A stretch of DNA of 64,000 nucleotides, from NCBI RefSeq assembly GCF_900107135.1, contig NZ_FNOV01000001.1, positions 310,001 through 374,000 of the forward strand. Direction: 5' to 3'. The notes under the pieces were generated by a model. That model was not told the origin of the DNA. It made no database searches and saw only the letters and a list, made by a program, of their open reading frames with translations. Below, in pieces: positions 50,004 through 59,116 of this stretch. Made by a program: the position numbers and the translations under genes. Source of the stretch: Hymenobacter psychrophilus (GTDB lineage: Bacteria; Bacteroidota; Bacteroidia; Cytophagales; Hymenobacteraceae). Each line of letters begins with the position of its first letter. The first letter of the stretch is position 1.

Positions 50004-50852
50004 GGCACCAAGCTCTGCTTCGTGGAAAGCCACCAAATCGTCGATGGGGGAGCGGATGATTTTGCCGACTTCCATGTCGTACTGCTTAGCTACCTGCGTC
50101 AGGGCATCGCGGAAGTTGTAGCCCACCGAACCAATGCAGTTGAAGGTGTAGTCCTGAAAGTTGGGGTAGTGCCGGACGATATTCTCGAAGAACGTTTCAA
50201 AACCCTGCACCACGATTTCGCGGCAGTAGCTGATGTTGTTGTGGTCGTAGGTGAACTTGGCGAAGCTGGCTAGGAAGCGGTTGGGCAGTGGCTGGTTATA
50301 GAGCCGGTCCAGAATATCGTCGCGGGTGAGGTTAAACTCGTCCTGGAAAATTTCCTGCAGCCCCTCGGGCAGCAGCCCGCGCAGATAGTCGCGCAGCAGA
50401 CGCTTGCCAATGAACGAGCCTGAGCCCTCATCGCCCAAAAAGTAGCCCAGCGAATCGACGTTGTGAATAATCTTCTGTCCGTCATAGAGGCAGGAGTTGG
50501 TACCGGTGCCTAAAATGGCGCCGAAACCCGGCTTGCGGCCCAGCAGGGCGCGGGCGGCGGCCAGTAAATCGTGGTCGACGGTAACGGTGGCGTTCGGAAA
50601 CGTCTGGCGCATGGCGGCGGCCAGCACCTCGGCCTTGGCGCCCGACGATACGCCGGCTCCGTAATAGTGCACCTCGGTTACTTCGGCGCGGGGTAGGTTG
50701 TCGGGCAGGTTATGATCGAGCGAGTCGGCCACGGCGGCCGTTTTCATAAAATCGGGGTTGTAGCCCTCGGTATTAAAGTACACGCGGTTACCGGCCTCGT
50801 CGAGCTGGCACCAGCTGCTTTTGGTCGAGCCGCCATCGGCAATTAGAATCAT
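50001..50852 (-). CDS. N-acetylglucosamine-kinase-like BadF/BadG-type ATPase
   Basis: A 283-residue cytoplasmic sugar-kinase-fold protein. It has the phosphate-1 motif I-A-D-G-G-S-T-K-S-S-W near the start, F-G-A-I-L-G-T-G-T-N-S-C-L-Y-D-G in the centre, and G-Y-F-L-G-D-E-G-S-G-S-F-I-G-K, the family signature. Relatives phosphorylate N-acetylglucosamine or bind it as sensors; the true substrate is not fixed by these motifs. The location between the amylase and the susC/D/E genes suggests a role in sugar handling, although the shared operon is not shown. The stop codon is formed by the last unit of a heptanucleotide array. Confidence 0.88.
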   Translation of the reverse strand: MILIADGGSTKSSWCQLDEAGNRVYFNTEGYNPDFMKTAAVADSLDHNLPDNLPRAEVTEVHYYGAGVSSGAKAEVLAAAMRQTFPNATVTVDHDLLAAARALLGRKPGFGAILGTGTNSCLYDGQKIIHNVDSLGYFLGDEGSGSFIGKRLLRDYLRGLLPEGLQEIFQDEFNLTRDDILDRLYNQPLPNRFLASFAKFTYDHNNISYCREIVVQGFETFFENIVRHYPNFQDYTFNCIGSVGYNFRDALTQVAKQYDMEVGKIIRSPIDDLVAFHEAELGA

Positions 50853-51198
50853 GTAGGAGACTGAAAAAATGTGAAAGAATGCGGCAATTGGCAGGTTATC
50901 GGCCCCACTGCTTAAAGGCGAAGCACGGAAAACTTTCCGGGAGAAAAAAACGCAAATAGCGCTGATAAACTCAATTCTGCCGGGCTTTCCGGGAGCTGGC
51001 TGATAACATAAGACGAATGATGGGCAAATAAGTGGTTATATGTTTGATTGTCAAGGGGTAAAAGTTTAAAATATTTACACCAGTATAATGCTATAATATA
51101 ATATAAAATGGTAAATTCATGACAAGAAGATTGGTAAGCAACCACTTACTCGCCTCCTTCTTGTATGTTCCATTTCATTCCACTTTTCTCTCTTTCTT
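50853..51198. other. AT-rich divergent intergenic region
   Basis: No gene was recognised. It holds the divergent promoters of the kinase and the T9SS protein. From about 51000 to 51130 it is strongly AT-rich (for example TATAATATAATATAAAATGG). A TAnnTTTG box is at 51039. Confidence 0.5.
51039..51046 (+). promoter_or_regulatory. Putative -7 box TATGTTTG for the T9SS protein gene
   Basis: An exact TAnnTTTG match on the plus strand lies about 150 nt before the ATG at 51199. No TTTG or TTG is found at the -33 position, so support is limited. Confidence 0.35.
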
Positions 51199-52431
51199 AT
51201 GAAAAAACAATTTACTCTCGCCGCCCTCGGGTTGCTCACGGCCGGCGCTTTTTCGGCCCAGGCTCAGGTTACAGTTGATGGACAGTTGACCGCCGCTGAG
51301 CTTACAGCCGGTAATTATATCTTACTGGGAAAAAGCAATTCTTTCACTGGCAACCAGAACGACGGTCGGCCATTTGGTAAGGCCGGGCTGTTAAGCCTGT
51401 ACGTGGCCAACACGCCCACGAAAGTGTACATGTTTCTGGGTGGTACTGTCGAGGCCGGTGGCAACTCGTTTCAGATTTATCTTGACCTGCCTGGAGCAAC
51501 GGGAGTGCCTGCCGCCACGTTTTTGCCTGCTGGCGCTGCCGGAACCTCGTTCGAAAAAGTAACGCGCATCAAGCTGGACCAGGCGGCTGATTTAGCGCTG
51601 GCGCTGCGAAGCGACGGAGCCGCAGTTGGTGGGGTGCAGAATTACAAAGTTGAGGCGGCCGTATATTCTTCTGCTACGGCCGTGCAGAGCAAGCAGCTTA
51701 CGGACGCAACCACACTCATTAAGGGAGATGGCACCGCGCTAACTATTCCGGCCACTCTCGCTGCGGCCCCATACGCTGGTCTGGCAGGTTCGCGTATGGC
51801 CTACCGGAATACCTCGAATGGCGAAATCGGAACTAACCCCGGCAATACGAATCCTATTACCGGTGCTACCTATGGTGCAGCAGGCTCTTTTGGTTGGGAA
51901 ATTGAAATAGACCGGGCTGCCTTAGGGGCTACTACCGGCACCCCGACGTTCCGGATTTTCGCCATCCAAAACAATGGTAGCGGCGGATTTGCTTCCGGCG
52001 AATTCATTCCTCAGGCAACGGGGGCATTACCCACTGGACTGCAAAATCCGAATCTGGGAGGAGCAGACGCCAATAGCGGTGCAGGCAATGACGTAGATTT
52101 TGCTGCCATCCCCGGTACTCAAAGTGCCGGTTTCATCTTAGGAACAAGTGGTACTGTTCTCGGTAACCGTTCGGCCATTGCCAGCGCCCTTAAGTTCGGC
52201 GTGTATCCTAACCCCGCTCCGGGCGCGGCCAAGATTTCGTACGTGGTGCCCGGCCAGCAGGAAGTAAGCGTCGATGTATTCAATTCCTTGGGCCAGCGGG
52301 TCCGCTCGGTGGCCTCTGGCCGTCAGACTGGCTCCCAGGAATTTCCGCTCAGCGACCTCGCTTCCGGCGCTTACTTCGTGAAGTTGCAGGTAGGCGGGCA
52401 GAGCACCAGCCAGAAGCTCATCGTGCAGTAA
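51199..52431 (+). CDS. Secreted T9SS type A sorting-domain protein, unknown function
   Basis: A 410-residue protein with a signal peptide (MKKQFTLAALGLLTAGAFSA, cut at AQAQ). The body (25-320) is beta-rich and resembles sugar-binding or adhesin-like folds: V-T-V-D-G-Q-L-T-A-A-E-L at its start recalls the opening strand of CBM9-type modules, then F-Q-I-Y-L-D-L-P-G and F-G-W-E-I-E-I-D-R. The last 80 residues are a T9SS sorting domain (F-G-V-Y-P-N-P, F-N-S-L-G-Q-R-V, S-G-A-Y-F-V-K-L). It should be exported and anchored or released at the surface. It lies between the kinase and the sus genes and may bind the same glycans. Confidence 0.85.
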   Translation: MKKQFTLAALGLLTAGAFSAQAQVTVDGQLTAAELTAGNYILLGKSNSFTGNQNDGRPFGKAGLLSLYVANTPTKVYMFLGGTVEAGGNSFQIYLDLPGATGVPAATFLPAGAAGTSFEKVTRIKLDQAADLALALRSDGAAVGGVQNYKVEAAVYSSATAVQSKQLTDATTLIKGDGTALTIPATLAAAPYAGLAGSRMAYRNTSNGEIGTNPGNTNPITGATYGAAGSFGWEIEIDRAALGATTGTPTFRIFAIQNNGSGGFASGEFIPQATGALPTGLQNPNLGGADANSGAGNDVDFAAIPGTQSAGFILGTSGTVLGNRSAIASALKFGVYPNPAPGAAKISYVVPGQQEVSVDVFNSLGQRVRSVASGRQTGSQEFPLSDLASGAYFVKLQVGGQSTSQKLIVQ

Positions 52432-52448
52432 GCAGGTATCAGCAACTG

Positions 52449-52484
52449 AAAAAAAGGGCCCGGCAATTGCCGGGCCCTTTTTTT
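52449..52484. terminator. Bidirectional terminator 1 of a pair
   Basis: A perfect 36-bp palindrome (52449-52466 with 52467-52484, core GGGCCCGGCAATTGCC) is flanked by A7 and T7. It follows the T9SS protein gene. Confidence 0.9.
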
Positions 52485-52542
52485 CAGCTATTTTCAGCTA
52501 GTACCGTAAGCTGTTGGGTTTGCTTAATCTGAATCTCAAGCA

Positions 52543-52597
52543 CTTCATCAAAAAAAGAGGGCCCGGCAAACTGCCGGGCCCTCTTTTTTTGATGAAG
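52543..52597. terminator. Bidirectional terminator 2 of a pair
   Basis: A perfect 26-bp stem (52543-52568 with 52572-52597) with loop AAC has the same GGGCCCGGCA core as its neighbour 60 nt away, and A7/T7 runs inside the stem. It serves the susE end on the minus strand. Confidence 0.9.
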
Positions 52598-52610
52598 TTA
52601 AGAAGTATAA

Positions 52611-53387
52611 TTACTGCTTAACTGCGGTGTAGGTAGCAGGTTTCACGCTGTAGTTTAGCGTTACGGTATACGTACCGGCCTCCGAAATTTTGATGTTGGA
52701 ACCGCCTTCCTTAAGCGGACCCGCCGTTTTGGTAGCGTCTCCGTCGCTCAATGCGCCTAGGTTGAGGCCCCAGTCGTTGTTAGCGCGGAACTTATAGTAC
52801 GCTGCGGTCAGGGGCAGCGTAATCGTCCAAACTCTGCGGTCGAAGTCGTAAGTCATGGGCGTTTCGGTACCCCAACCGTTGGTTGTAGCGTCGCCGATGA
52901 TGGCCCATACATCCTGAGGCAACTCACGGCTTTCGTAAGGCGTAGCTTTAATGCCCGTCAGGTTCGACATCATCAGGCCCGCGTTGTTGAGCAGCATCGA
53001 CTGCAACCGCACCTCCAGCTCCGAAACCTCACCGGCTGGCCGCTTCAGGTCCGAGTAGATGCTGTTCAGTTCTGATACCGTCAGGGTGCGCGTAGTAGCC
53101 GTACCCACCGAAATGGTGCGCGCCGACTTGAAGTTATTGCCCTTGGTATCGAACTCCAGTGTGTAGTTGGGACCGGCCGCGAAACCGTAGTTGGTGGGTG
53201 TCCAGGTATAGGTTACGGCGTCCTTATCGGCATTAGCGCGGCTCAACACCGGCGTAGTAGTAGAGGCCTGCAACTGAGGGGCTGCCGTTTGGGTGAGCAT
53301 TATTTTGTCGCCTTCTTTCTCACAGGAAGTGAGGAACAAAGCGGCAACGAGGCTCAGGCCAGTCAACTTTGTAAATAAATTTTTCAT
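52611..53387 (-). CDS. SusE/SusF-like surface glycan-binding lipoprotein
   Basis: A 258-residue lipoprotein (MKNLFTKLTGLSLVAALFLTSC, Cys22). Residues 35-140 form a SusE N-terminal Ig-like domain (V-T-Y-T-W-T-P-T-N-Y-G, Y-T-L-E-F-D-T-K-G), and residues 155-258 one starch-binding-like module (V-W-A-I-I-G-D-A-T-T-N-G-W-G, W-T-I-T-L-P-L-T-A-A-Y-Y-K-F-R-A-N-N-D-W-G). Typical SusE has one or more further binding modules, so this one is short. It sits on the outer surface and presents alpha-glucan to SusC/SusD. It is the last gene of the susC-susD-susE operon. Confidence 0.88.
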   Translation of the reverse strand: MKNLFTKLTGLSLVAALFLTSCEKEGDKIMLTQTAAPQLQASTTTPVLSRANADKDAVTYTWTPTNYGFAAGPNYTLEFDTKGNNFKSARTISVGTATTRTLTVSELNSIYSDLKRPAGEVSELEVRLQSMLLNNAGLMMSNLTGIKATPYESRELPQDVWAIIGDATTNGWGTETPMTYDFDRRVWTITLPLTAAYYKFRANNDWGLNLGALSDGDATKTAGPLKEGGSNIKISEAGTYTVTLNYSVKPATYTAVKQ

Positions 53388-53480
53388 GGGGTAAGCTGAA
53401 AAGAGTGAGGAATAGCCATTGGGGCCAACCAGCCGGAACCGAACGAATCGTGCGGGCTCCGGCCAGTTGGACCGGCAAGG

Positions 53481-55109
53481 TTAGTAGCCTGGATTCTGCT
53501 TTAGGTTAGGGTTGGCCGTCAGGTCACTAGTAGGCAGCGGGAACAGCGTCCGAGTCAGCTCAACATCAGTTCCGGCTTGAACACCGCCCTTGAAGGGCCA
53601 GTTGTAGCCGCGAGCGTATTTACCGAAGCGGATCAGGTCAGTGCGTCGGTGACCTTCCCAGTACAACTCCCGGCCACGCTCGTTGAGCACCAAGTCGAGG
53701 CCGCCCTGGCCCGTCAGATCAGCCGCCGTAATATTGCCCGAGTCGTTGCCGTAGGCCCGCTGGCGCAATGCATTGAAGTAGGTAACGGCCTGGGCCGTGG
53801 TGCCTCCCGAACCCCCGCGTACTACCGCTTCTACGTACATCAGGTACGCATCGGCCAGCCGGAACAGTGGGAAATCGGTGTCAGGGAAAACCTTGTCGTT
53901 GCCCGCTACGCCCTGCGACGACACGTTCTTGAACTTGGTTACCGCGTATCCGTCGGTGAAAGTAGCCACCTTGTTGATTTCGAGCGACTGGCCATCGGAG
54001 AAGAACATAGCGCGCTTATCGGCCTGCGACTCGGGAAATAGATTGACCAGGTTTTTCTTGGTGCGGGTACCGCCCCAGCCGTTGTCAATGCCAAAATCGG
54101 TGACCGACATCTTACCACCTACGGAGGCGTGGATGATGAACGTCATGCCACCGTACGTCTTGGTGCGTACACCGTCGAAGCGAACCGGAAGGATGATTTC
54201 GGAACGCGCTATGCTGCTGTTATCCGTACGGAACAGGTTCGCGTAGCTGCCGGAAAGCTGGTAGCCGGATTCAATAATCTTGTTCGTGTACGTGATAACC
54301 TCGGCGCTGCGGTTGGTGCCGGTGGTGCCGCCGGGAGTGGTGCTCAGGTAAACGGGGGCGTTCTGGTACAGCTTGGCCAGTACCATCCAGGCGGCGGCCT
54401 GGTCGGCGCGGCCAAACTCGTTGGTGCGGGCCGGGGCCAAATCGGCTACCGTGGCTTTCAACTCGGATTCAACATAGGCAAACAGCTCGGCCCGCTCGAT
54501 GCGCCGGGGCTTCTCTGTACCAACCGTCGACGTTTCATCAGCAAACGGTACGTTGCCGAACATGTCCAGCGCATGGTAGTAGCTCATGGCGCGCAGGAAG
54601 CGGGCCTCGGCGCGGTACTGCTTGAAGTTGGTCTGCTCGGCCGCCGAAATACCGTACTCGCTGAGCTTGGCATCCGAGGTCTGACGGATGAACTCGTTGC
54701 AGAGCGAAATCTGGTAGAAAATCCGGTCATACATCGCCCGCACAAAGCTGTGGGAGGGCGACCATGTGAGGCGGTTGTATTCGGGTACGCCCGGATCACC
54801 TTCCCAAGCCAGAATGGCTTCGTCGGTGGTCAGTTCCTGGGCCATCCAGTACTGGCGCAGGTAATTGGAAAAGCCTTCGTCGATGCCGGCAATATCAGGC
54901 TGGCCAGCCGGGCCCTGCTGGCCGCTTACGGCCATTGTGGCGTAGAGGCGGGCCAGTACTTCTTTTACCCGGGCCGGGTCGCGGTAAACCGACTCAACGG
55001 TTGGCTCATACGACGGCTCTTGGTTCAGCTCGTTGATGCATGAAGAGAACGGAGCCAGACCAAGTACAACCAGCGCAAGGGCAACTGAACGTGAGAACTT
55101 GTTTTTCAT
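53481..55109 (-). CDS. susD: SusD/RagB family nutrient-binding lipoprotein
   Basis: A 542-residue lipoprotein whose signal ends A-P-F-S-S-C. Conserved SusD blocks: N-terminal L-N-Q-E-P-S-Y-E-P-T, then Y-R-A-E-A-R-F-L-R-A-M-S-Y-Y-H-A-L-D-M-F-G, N-E-F-G-R-A-D-Q-A-A-A-W-M-V-L-A-K-L-Y, and the C-terminal F-P-L-F-R-L-A-D-A-Y-L-M-Y-V-E-A and L-N-E-R-G-R-E-L-Y-W-E-G-H-R-R-T-D-L-I-R-F-G. It caps the SusC barrel on the cell surface and binds the glycan. It starts 12 nt after the susC stop, so the two are in one transcript. Confidence 0.95.
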   Translation of the reverse strand: MKNKFSRSVALALVVLGLAPFSSCINELNQEPSYEPTVESVYRDPARVKEVLARLYATMAVSGQQGPAGQPDIAGIDEGFSNYLRQYWMAQELTTDEAILAWEGDPGVPEYNRLTWSPSHSFVRAMYDRIFYQISLCNEFIRQTSDAKLSEYGISAAEQTNFKQYRAEARFLRAMSYYHALDMFGNVPFADETSTVGTEKPRRIERAELFAYVESELKATVADLAPARTNEFGRADQAAAWMVLAKLYQNAPVYLSTTPGGTTGTNRSAEVITYTNKIIESGYQLSGSYANLFRTDNSSIARSEIILPVRFDGVRTKTYGGMTFIIHASVGGKMSVTDFGIDNGWGGTRTKKNLVNLFPESQADKRAMFFSDGQSLEINKVATFTDGYAVTKFKNVSSQGVAGNDKVFPDTDFPLFRLADAYLMYVEAVVRGGSGGTTAQAVTYFNALRQRAYGNDSGNITAADLTGQGGLDLVLNERGRELYWEGHRRTDLIRFGKYARGYNWPFKGGVQAGTDVELTRTLFPLPTSDLTANPNLKQNPGY

Positions 55110-55121
55110 GGGATCGGGGAA

Positions 55122-58100
55122 TTAAAAGCCGAGGTTCAGGCCGAGCGTGATGGTGCGCGGACGCGGGTAAATGGTGTTGTCGATGCCAAGGGCAGTCTTA
55201 CCGGTACCAGTCGTGATTTCCGGGTCCAGGCCTTTGTAGTTGGTGGTTACGAACAAGTTCTGAACCGCCAGAGATACCCTTAGGTTCGCCTTATCCTTGT
55301 AAATATTGCCGAAATCGTAACCAGCCGTCAGGTTTTCCAACCGCATGAAAGAGGCATTCTCTACGTAGTAGTCCGATTGCAGCCGCTCCGTTGTATTGGT
55401 TACGAAACCCGAGGTCAGGAATTCGCGGTTCAAGTTGTTGAGCACCCCATCGGAGCCGGCCTGCGGGAAAGCCGCCTGGGCCCGTACGTTGTTGTACACA
55501 TAGTTGCCAAGGTTGGCGCGCATAGTGAAAGCCAGGCTGGCTTTGCCGTACGAGAAGTTGGAACCGAAGCCCAGAATGGCTTTCGGAGCCGGCGACTGGT
55601 ACTGGTACCGGTCGTCGGAGTCGATAGTGCCATTGCCGTTGCGGTCCACGTACACGCCCTCCAGGGGCTTGCCATCGGCGCCGTATACCTGCTGATACAC
55701 GTAGAAAGCATTGGGCTGATAGCCCACCGAGTTAATCTGAATGGTACCGTTATTACCGCCTTCAATGCCGCCCACATTGTCGCCTAGGTAAGAAGGGTCG
55801 GTGGCATTGGTCAGTTTGGTGATTTCCAGTTTGTACAGGTTGGCGTTGGCATTTACCGTCCAGTTGAACTGCGTGCCCCGGACAACATCCACATTGAGTG
55901 CCGCCTCCAGGCCGCGGGATTCCAGTGAGCCCACGTTGGTTGTCAGCTTGTTCGACAGGTTCGAGAGAGCTGGTACAAATACGTTGTTGAGCAGGTCATC
56001 GGTTTTCCGGTAGTACACATCGAACGTACCGTTGAAGCGGTTGTCGAGGAAACCGTAGTCGATACCCGCGTTGTAGGTCGTCGACGTTTCCCACTTGATG
56101 TTGCGGTCGTAAGGCGCCGCGCGCAGCGTATTCGAGAACTCGTCGCCGAACTGGTACTGCGACGTGCTTTCGCTGAACGTATAGCGGGCCAAGTAGGGGT
56201 AAATGTCGCCGATGTCCTGCTGGCCGGTCTGGCCGTAGCCCAGGCGCAGCTTCAGCTCCGACACAGCGGTCGAGTTGAGCAGGAAGTCTTCGCCCTTCAG
56301 GCGCCAGGCAGCGGCGGCCGAAGGGAAGTAGCCCCACTGCTGGCCTTCGCGGAAGCGCGACGAGCCGTCGGCCCGCATAGTAGCCGTCAGCAGGTACTTA
56401 TCGCTCAGGTTGTAATTGGCCCGGCCATAGAACGAGAGCAGCACGTACTTTGGGTCGCGGTAGTCGAGGCCGCTGAACAGCGTGGGCGCTGCCGCATACA
56501 CAGCCTCGTTGGCCAACCGGTCGGCAAATACGTAGTTTTTATCAGCGAAACGCTGGTACGAATGACCAGCCAGCAGATCGAGGCGGCCGGGGCCTACCTC
56601 CTTGTTGTAGTTGAGGTAGAATTCGAGCAGTCGGTTGTTCTTATCCTGGCCCGAGAAGTTGTTTAAGCCACCCTGACCGGCCGCTACACCGGCAATGGCT
56701 ACCCGGTTGAAATCGGAAGCAGCGGTAGAAGGCACCAGAACGCTACCCCGGCCCTGCTGCACATCGTAGCCCAGGTTGAGGTTGGCGCGCAGGCCCGTGA
56801 GGAAGGGCAGGGCGTAATCGAGCTGAATGTTGCCGATGCTGCGCTTTACCGTGCTCCGGTCGCGGCGCTGGTTGATGAGACCCAGCGGGTTGCGCGTGGC
56901 CAGCGTGTTGAGGTTACCATCTTTCAGCACCTCATTAAAGCCGCCGTACGGGTTGCCCGGCGCGTATATTGGCAGCGTTGGGTTGGCAAATACGGCTGCT
57001 CCCACGGCTCCCTGGTTGGAGAAGTTGTTGTCAACCCAGCTGCCCTTCACGTTCACGTTTACCCGCAGGTTGCCATCGAGCAGCACCGGCGAAAGGCCCA
57101 CCGAGCCAGTGTAGCGCTTCAGGTCGTTTTTGAGAAGCAGGCCCTCCTGATCGAGGTAGCCGCCCGAAACGCGGAAGGGCACGGCGCCCACCGCCCCGGT
57201 CAGGCTCACGTTGTTATCCGTAGTAAGCGCTGTCCGGTAGATTTCGCGCTGCCAATCCGTATTTACGGTCTGGTCCTGGCCTAGCAAAGCAATCTGCTGG
57301 GCGTTGCCCTGCGCCAGTACCACTTTCCGGAATTCGTCGCCACTCAGTACGTCTACGTACTTCTTGGCCTGCGACACCGAGTTCTGCGACGATACATTCA
57401 CGCGCAGTTCCTGGCCCTGCACGCCTTTTTTGGTAGTAACGATAATAACACCGTTCGAAGCGCGCGAGCCATAAATGGCCGTCGAAGACGCGTCCTTCAG
57501 CACCGAAATGCTTTCGATGTCGTTGGGGTTAATCAGCGACAGCGGATTAGCCGCTCCCGACAGGCCCCGGTTATCAACTGGCACTCCATCGATAACGATG
57601 AGCGGGTCGTTGGAGGCCGTCAGCGACGAGCCACCCCGGATGCGGATGGTAGAGCCCGCGCCGGGGGCACCGCCGCTGGTAGTTACCTGCAAACCGGCCA
57701 CTTTACCCTGAATCAGCTGCTCGGGGTTGGTTACTTGGCCCTTCACGAACTCCTTCTCCGATATCTGCGAAACGGCTCCCGTCAGGTCCTGCCGACGCTG
57801 TACGCCGTAGCCTACTACTACAGCCTCATTAAGCAGGGTAGTGTTTTCCGAGAGTGTCAGCGCGCGCACGGTCGTGTTCTGGCCGGCCACAACACTAATG
57901 GTCTGGCGCTGGGTAGAGTAGCCTATGAACGAAATAACCAGCGTTTGTGAGCCGGTGGGGGCATTCTGAATCAGGTATGTGCCATCACCATTGGTAGAGC
58001 CGCCTACGGAAGAGCCCTCAATCAGGACTGTTACGCCGGGCAGTCCTTCGCCCTTCTCATCGACTACCCGGCCGCTGACCGTGCCAATTCCTTGTGCGTG

Positions 58101-58169
58101 AACACTGCTGATGCCCGCGCCCGCGCAAAGGAGCGGTAGCACCATTTTCGCCAGATAAGGGTTTTTCAT
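55122..58169 (-). CDS. susC: SusC/RagA family TonB-linked outer membrane transporter
   Basis: A 1015-residue protein with a signal peptide (MKNPYLAKMVLPLLCAGAGI, cut near V-H-A-Q). Residues 28-115 are a carboxypeptidase-regulatory-like domain (G-R-V-V-D-E-K-G-E-G-L-P-G-V-T-V). The plug follows (V-V-G-Y-G-V-Q-R-R-Q-D-L-T-G-A-V, then I-R-I-R-G-G-S-S-L, I-V-I-D-G-V-P-V, S-V-L-K-D-A-S-S-T-A-I-Y-G-S-R-A-S-N-G-V), the hallmark of SusC. The rest is the beta-barrel ending T-L-G-L-N-L-G-F. With SusD and SusE it imports oligosaccharides into the periplasm using TonB energy. The nearby T9SS alpha-amylase points to alpha-glucan. No sensor-regulator gene lies next to it. Confidence 0.95.
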   Translation of the reverse strand: MKNPYLAKMVLPLLCAGAGISSVHAQGIGTVSGRVVDEKGEGLPGVTVLIEGSSVGGSTNGDGTYLIQNAPTGSQTLVISFIGYSTQRQTISVVAGQNTTVRALTLSENTTLLNEAVVVGYGVQRRQDLTGAVSQISEKEFVKGQVTNPEQLIQGKVAGLQVTTSGGAPGAGSTIRIRGGSSLTASNDPLIVIDGVPVDNRGLSGAANPLSLINPNDIESISVLKDASSTAIYGSRASNGVIIVTTKKGVQGQELRVNVSSQNSVSQAKKYVDVLSGDEFRKVVLAQGNAQQIALLGQDQTVNTDWQREIYRTALTTDNNVSLTGAVGAVPFRVSGGYLDQEGLLLKNDLKRYTGSVGLSPVLLDGNLRVNVNVKGSWVDNNFSNQGAVGAAVFANPTLPIYAPGNPYGGFNEVLKDGNLNTLATRNPLGLINQRRDRSTVKRSIGNIQLDYALPFLTGLRANLNLGYDVQQGRGSVLVPSTAASDFNRVAIAGVAAGQGGLNNFSGQDKNNRLLEFYLNYNKEVGPGRLDLLAGHSYQRFADKNYVFADRLANEAVYAAAPTLFSGLDYRDPKYVLLSFYGRANYNLSDKYLLTATMRADGSSRFREGQQWGYFPSAAAAWRLKGEDFLLNSTAVSELKLRLGYGQTGQQDIGDIYPYLARYTFSESTSQYQFGDEFSNTLRAAPYDRNIKWETSTTYNAGIDYGFLDNRFNGTFDVYYRKTDDLLNNVFVPALSNLSNKLTTNVGSLESRGLEAALNVDVVRGTQFNWTVNANANLYKLEITKLTNATDPSYLGDNVGGIEGGNNGTIQINSVGYQPNAFYVYQQVYGADGKPLEGVYVDRNGNGTIDSDDRYQYQSPAPKAILGFGSNFSYGKASLAFTMRANLGNYVYNNVRAQAAFPQAGSDGVLNNLNREFLTSGFVTNTTERLQSDYYVENASFMRLENLTAGYDFGNIYKDKANLRVSLAVQNLFVTTNYKGLDPEITTGTGKTALGIDNTIYPRPRTITLGLNLGF

Positions 58170-59116
58170 GGAAAAAAAATTAGGGGTTGAAATGGATTTT
58201 CCGCCCTCGGGCGGAGTGGGAATTTGCGAATGGTTACTCCTGCATAAACTGGTAGCCGAAGTGGTGGCATTTACGCACCACTAAGCTGAAACAGGCCGTG
58301 CATGGGGTCGCCGGAAGGCGTAGAAACAACGCAAGGTAAGCCTCACTTTATCATAAAACTATGCCCCATAGTGGTCAAAACGGTTTAGTTATAATTGCAT
58401 TTTAAGGCTTCTTGCTGGCCTGTCACTATACTGGGCCCATATGTGGCCCTTAGCTCTAGCAACCTGACCGGGCTGCCAGGTGGTCCTGCTGACTGCGAAA
58501 GTGCCAAGTATCAGTTCGTTCACAAGGATGGGGTCAGCAGTATTACAGCCGTCGGTAGCTGTAACAGCAGGTGCTGTATTGCTTGCCAATGGTTAAAAGA
58601 AGGCGAATGCAAGCAGGTAAGGGTAATTGCAGCACAAAAAATGCATGCAGGCGTATTATTCAATGTCAATAATGGGTTGTATTAGTGCTGTATTGATAGA
58701 TAAAGGGTTGGTAGCGCAGGATAAAGGAAAACTGATTGCTCCAAAACTAGCAGAGGTGGCTAATGCAGGAAAAGTTTAGATCAATAGGGTGGTGGTATAG
58801 TGAGGGGAATATGGCTGGATTTTATCCGCCTTATTTGCACATAAACCAGTCTTTCATCTGCGACATGCTAATGTAGGGCTCGGCCATAAGCCAGCCCCAA
58901 AGTCACTTGGGCCAGTTGTGCTAGGTGAGAACTTACTCACCTAGCACAACTGGCCCGCATCAGCCCTGTGCAAATGGATTTTCCCGGAAAAATGCAGCTT
59001 GCCAAAATGTACTAAAACAGGGAATCGGGCCTATACCATCGGGCATAGGTGTGTCCGCTTCTTCACCGGTAGTTTCGGGCGTAGCTTGCGGCCCCAACTG
59101 TTCCCGTCCGAATATC
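58170..59116. other. Long divergent intergenic region between susC and the esterase gene
   Basis: About 950 nt without a gene I can support. Short frames on both strands near 58389-58685 resemble no known family. A strong hairpin is listed separately. The region should hold the promoters of the sus operon and of the esterase; I could not place them. Confidence 0.5.
58909..58956. other. Strong 21-bp hairpin in the divergent intergenic region
   Basis: GGGCCAGTTGTGCTAGGTGAG (two arms, 58909-58929 and 58936-58956) is a perfect inverted repeat with loop AACTTA. There is no T-tract on either strand, and no gene ends nearby, so it is not an ordinary terminator; it could be an operator or an RNA element in the esterase leader. 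Confidence 0.7.

Noticed and set aside
58395..58685. 96-codon plus-strand frame and a 66-codon minus-strand frame in the susC-esterase gap
   Set aside because: Neither has a good start, known motif or typical codon use, and they overlap each other.
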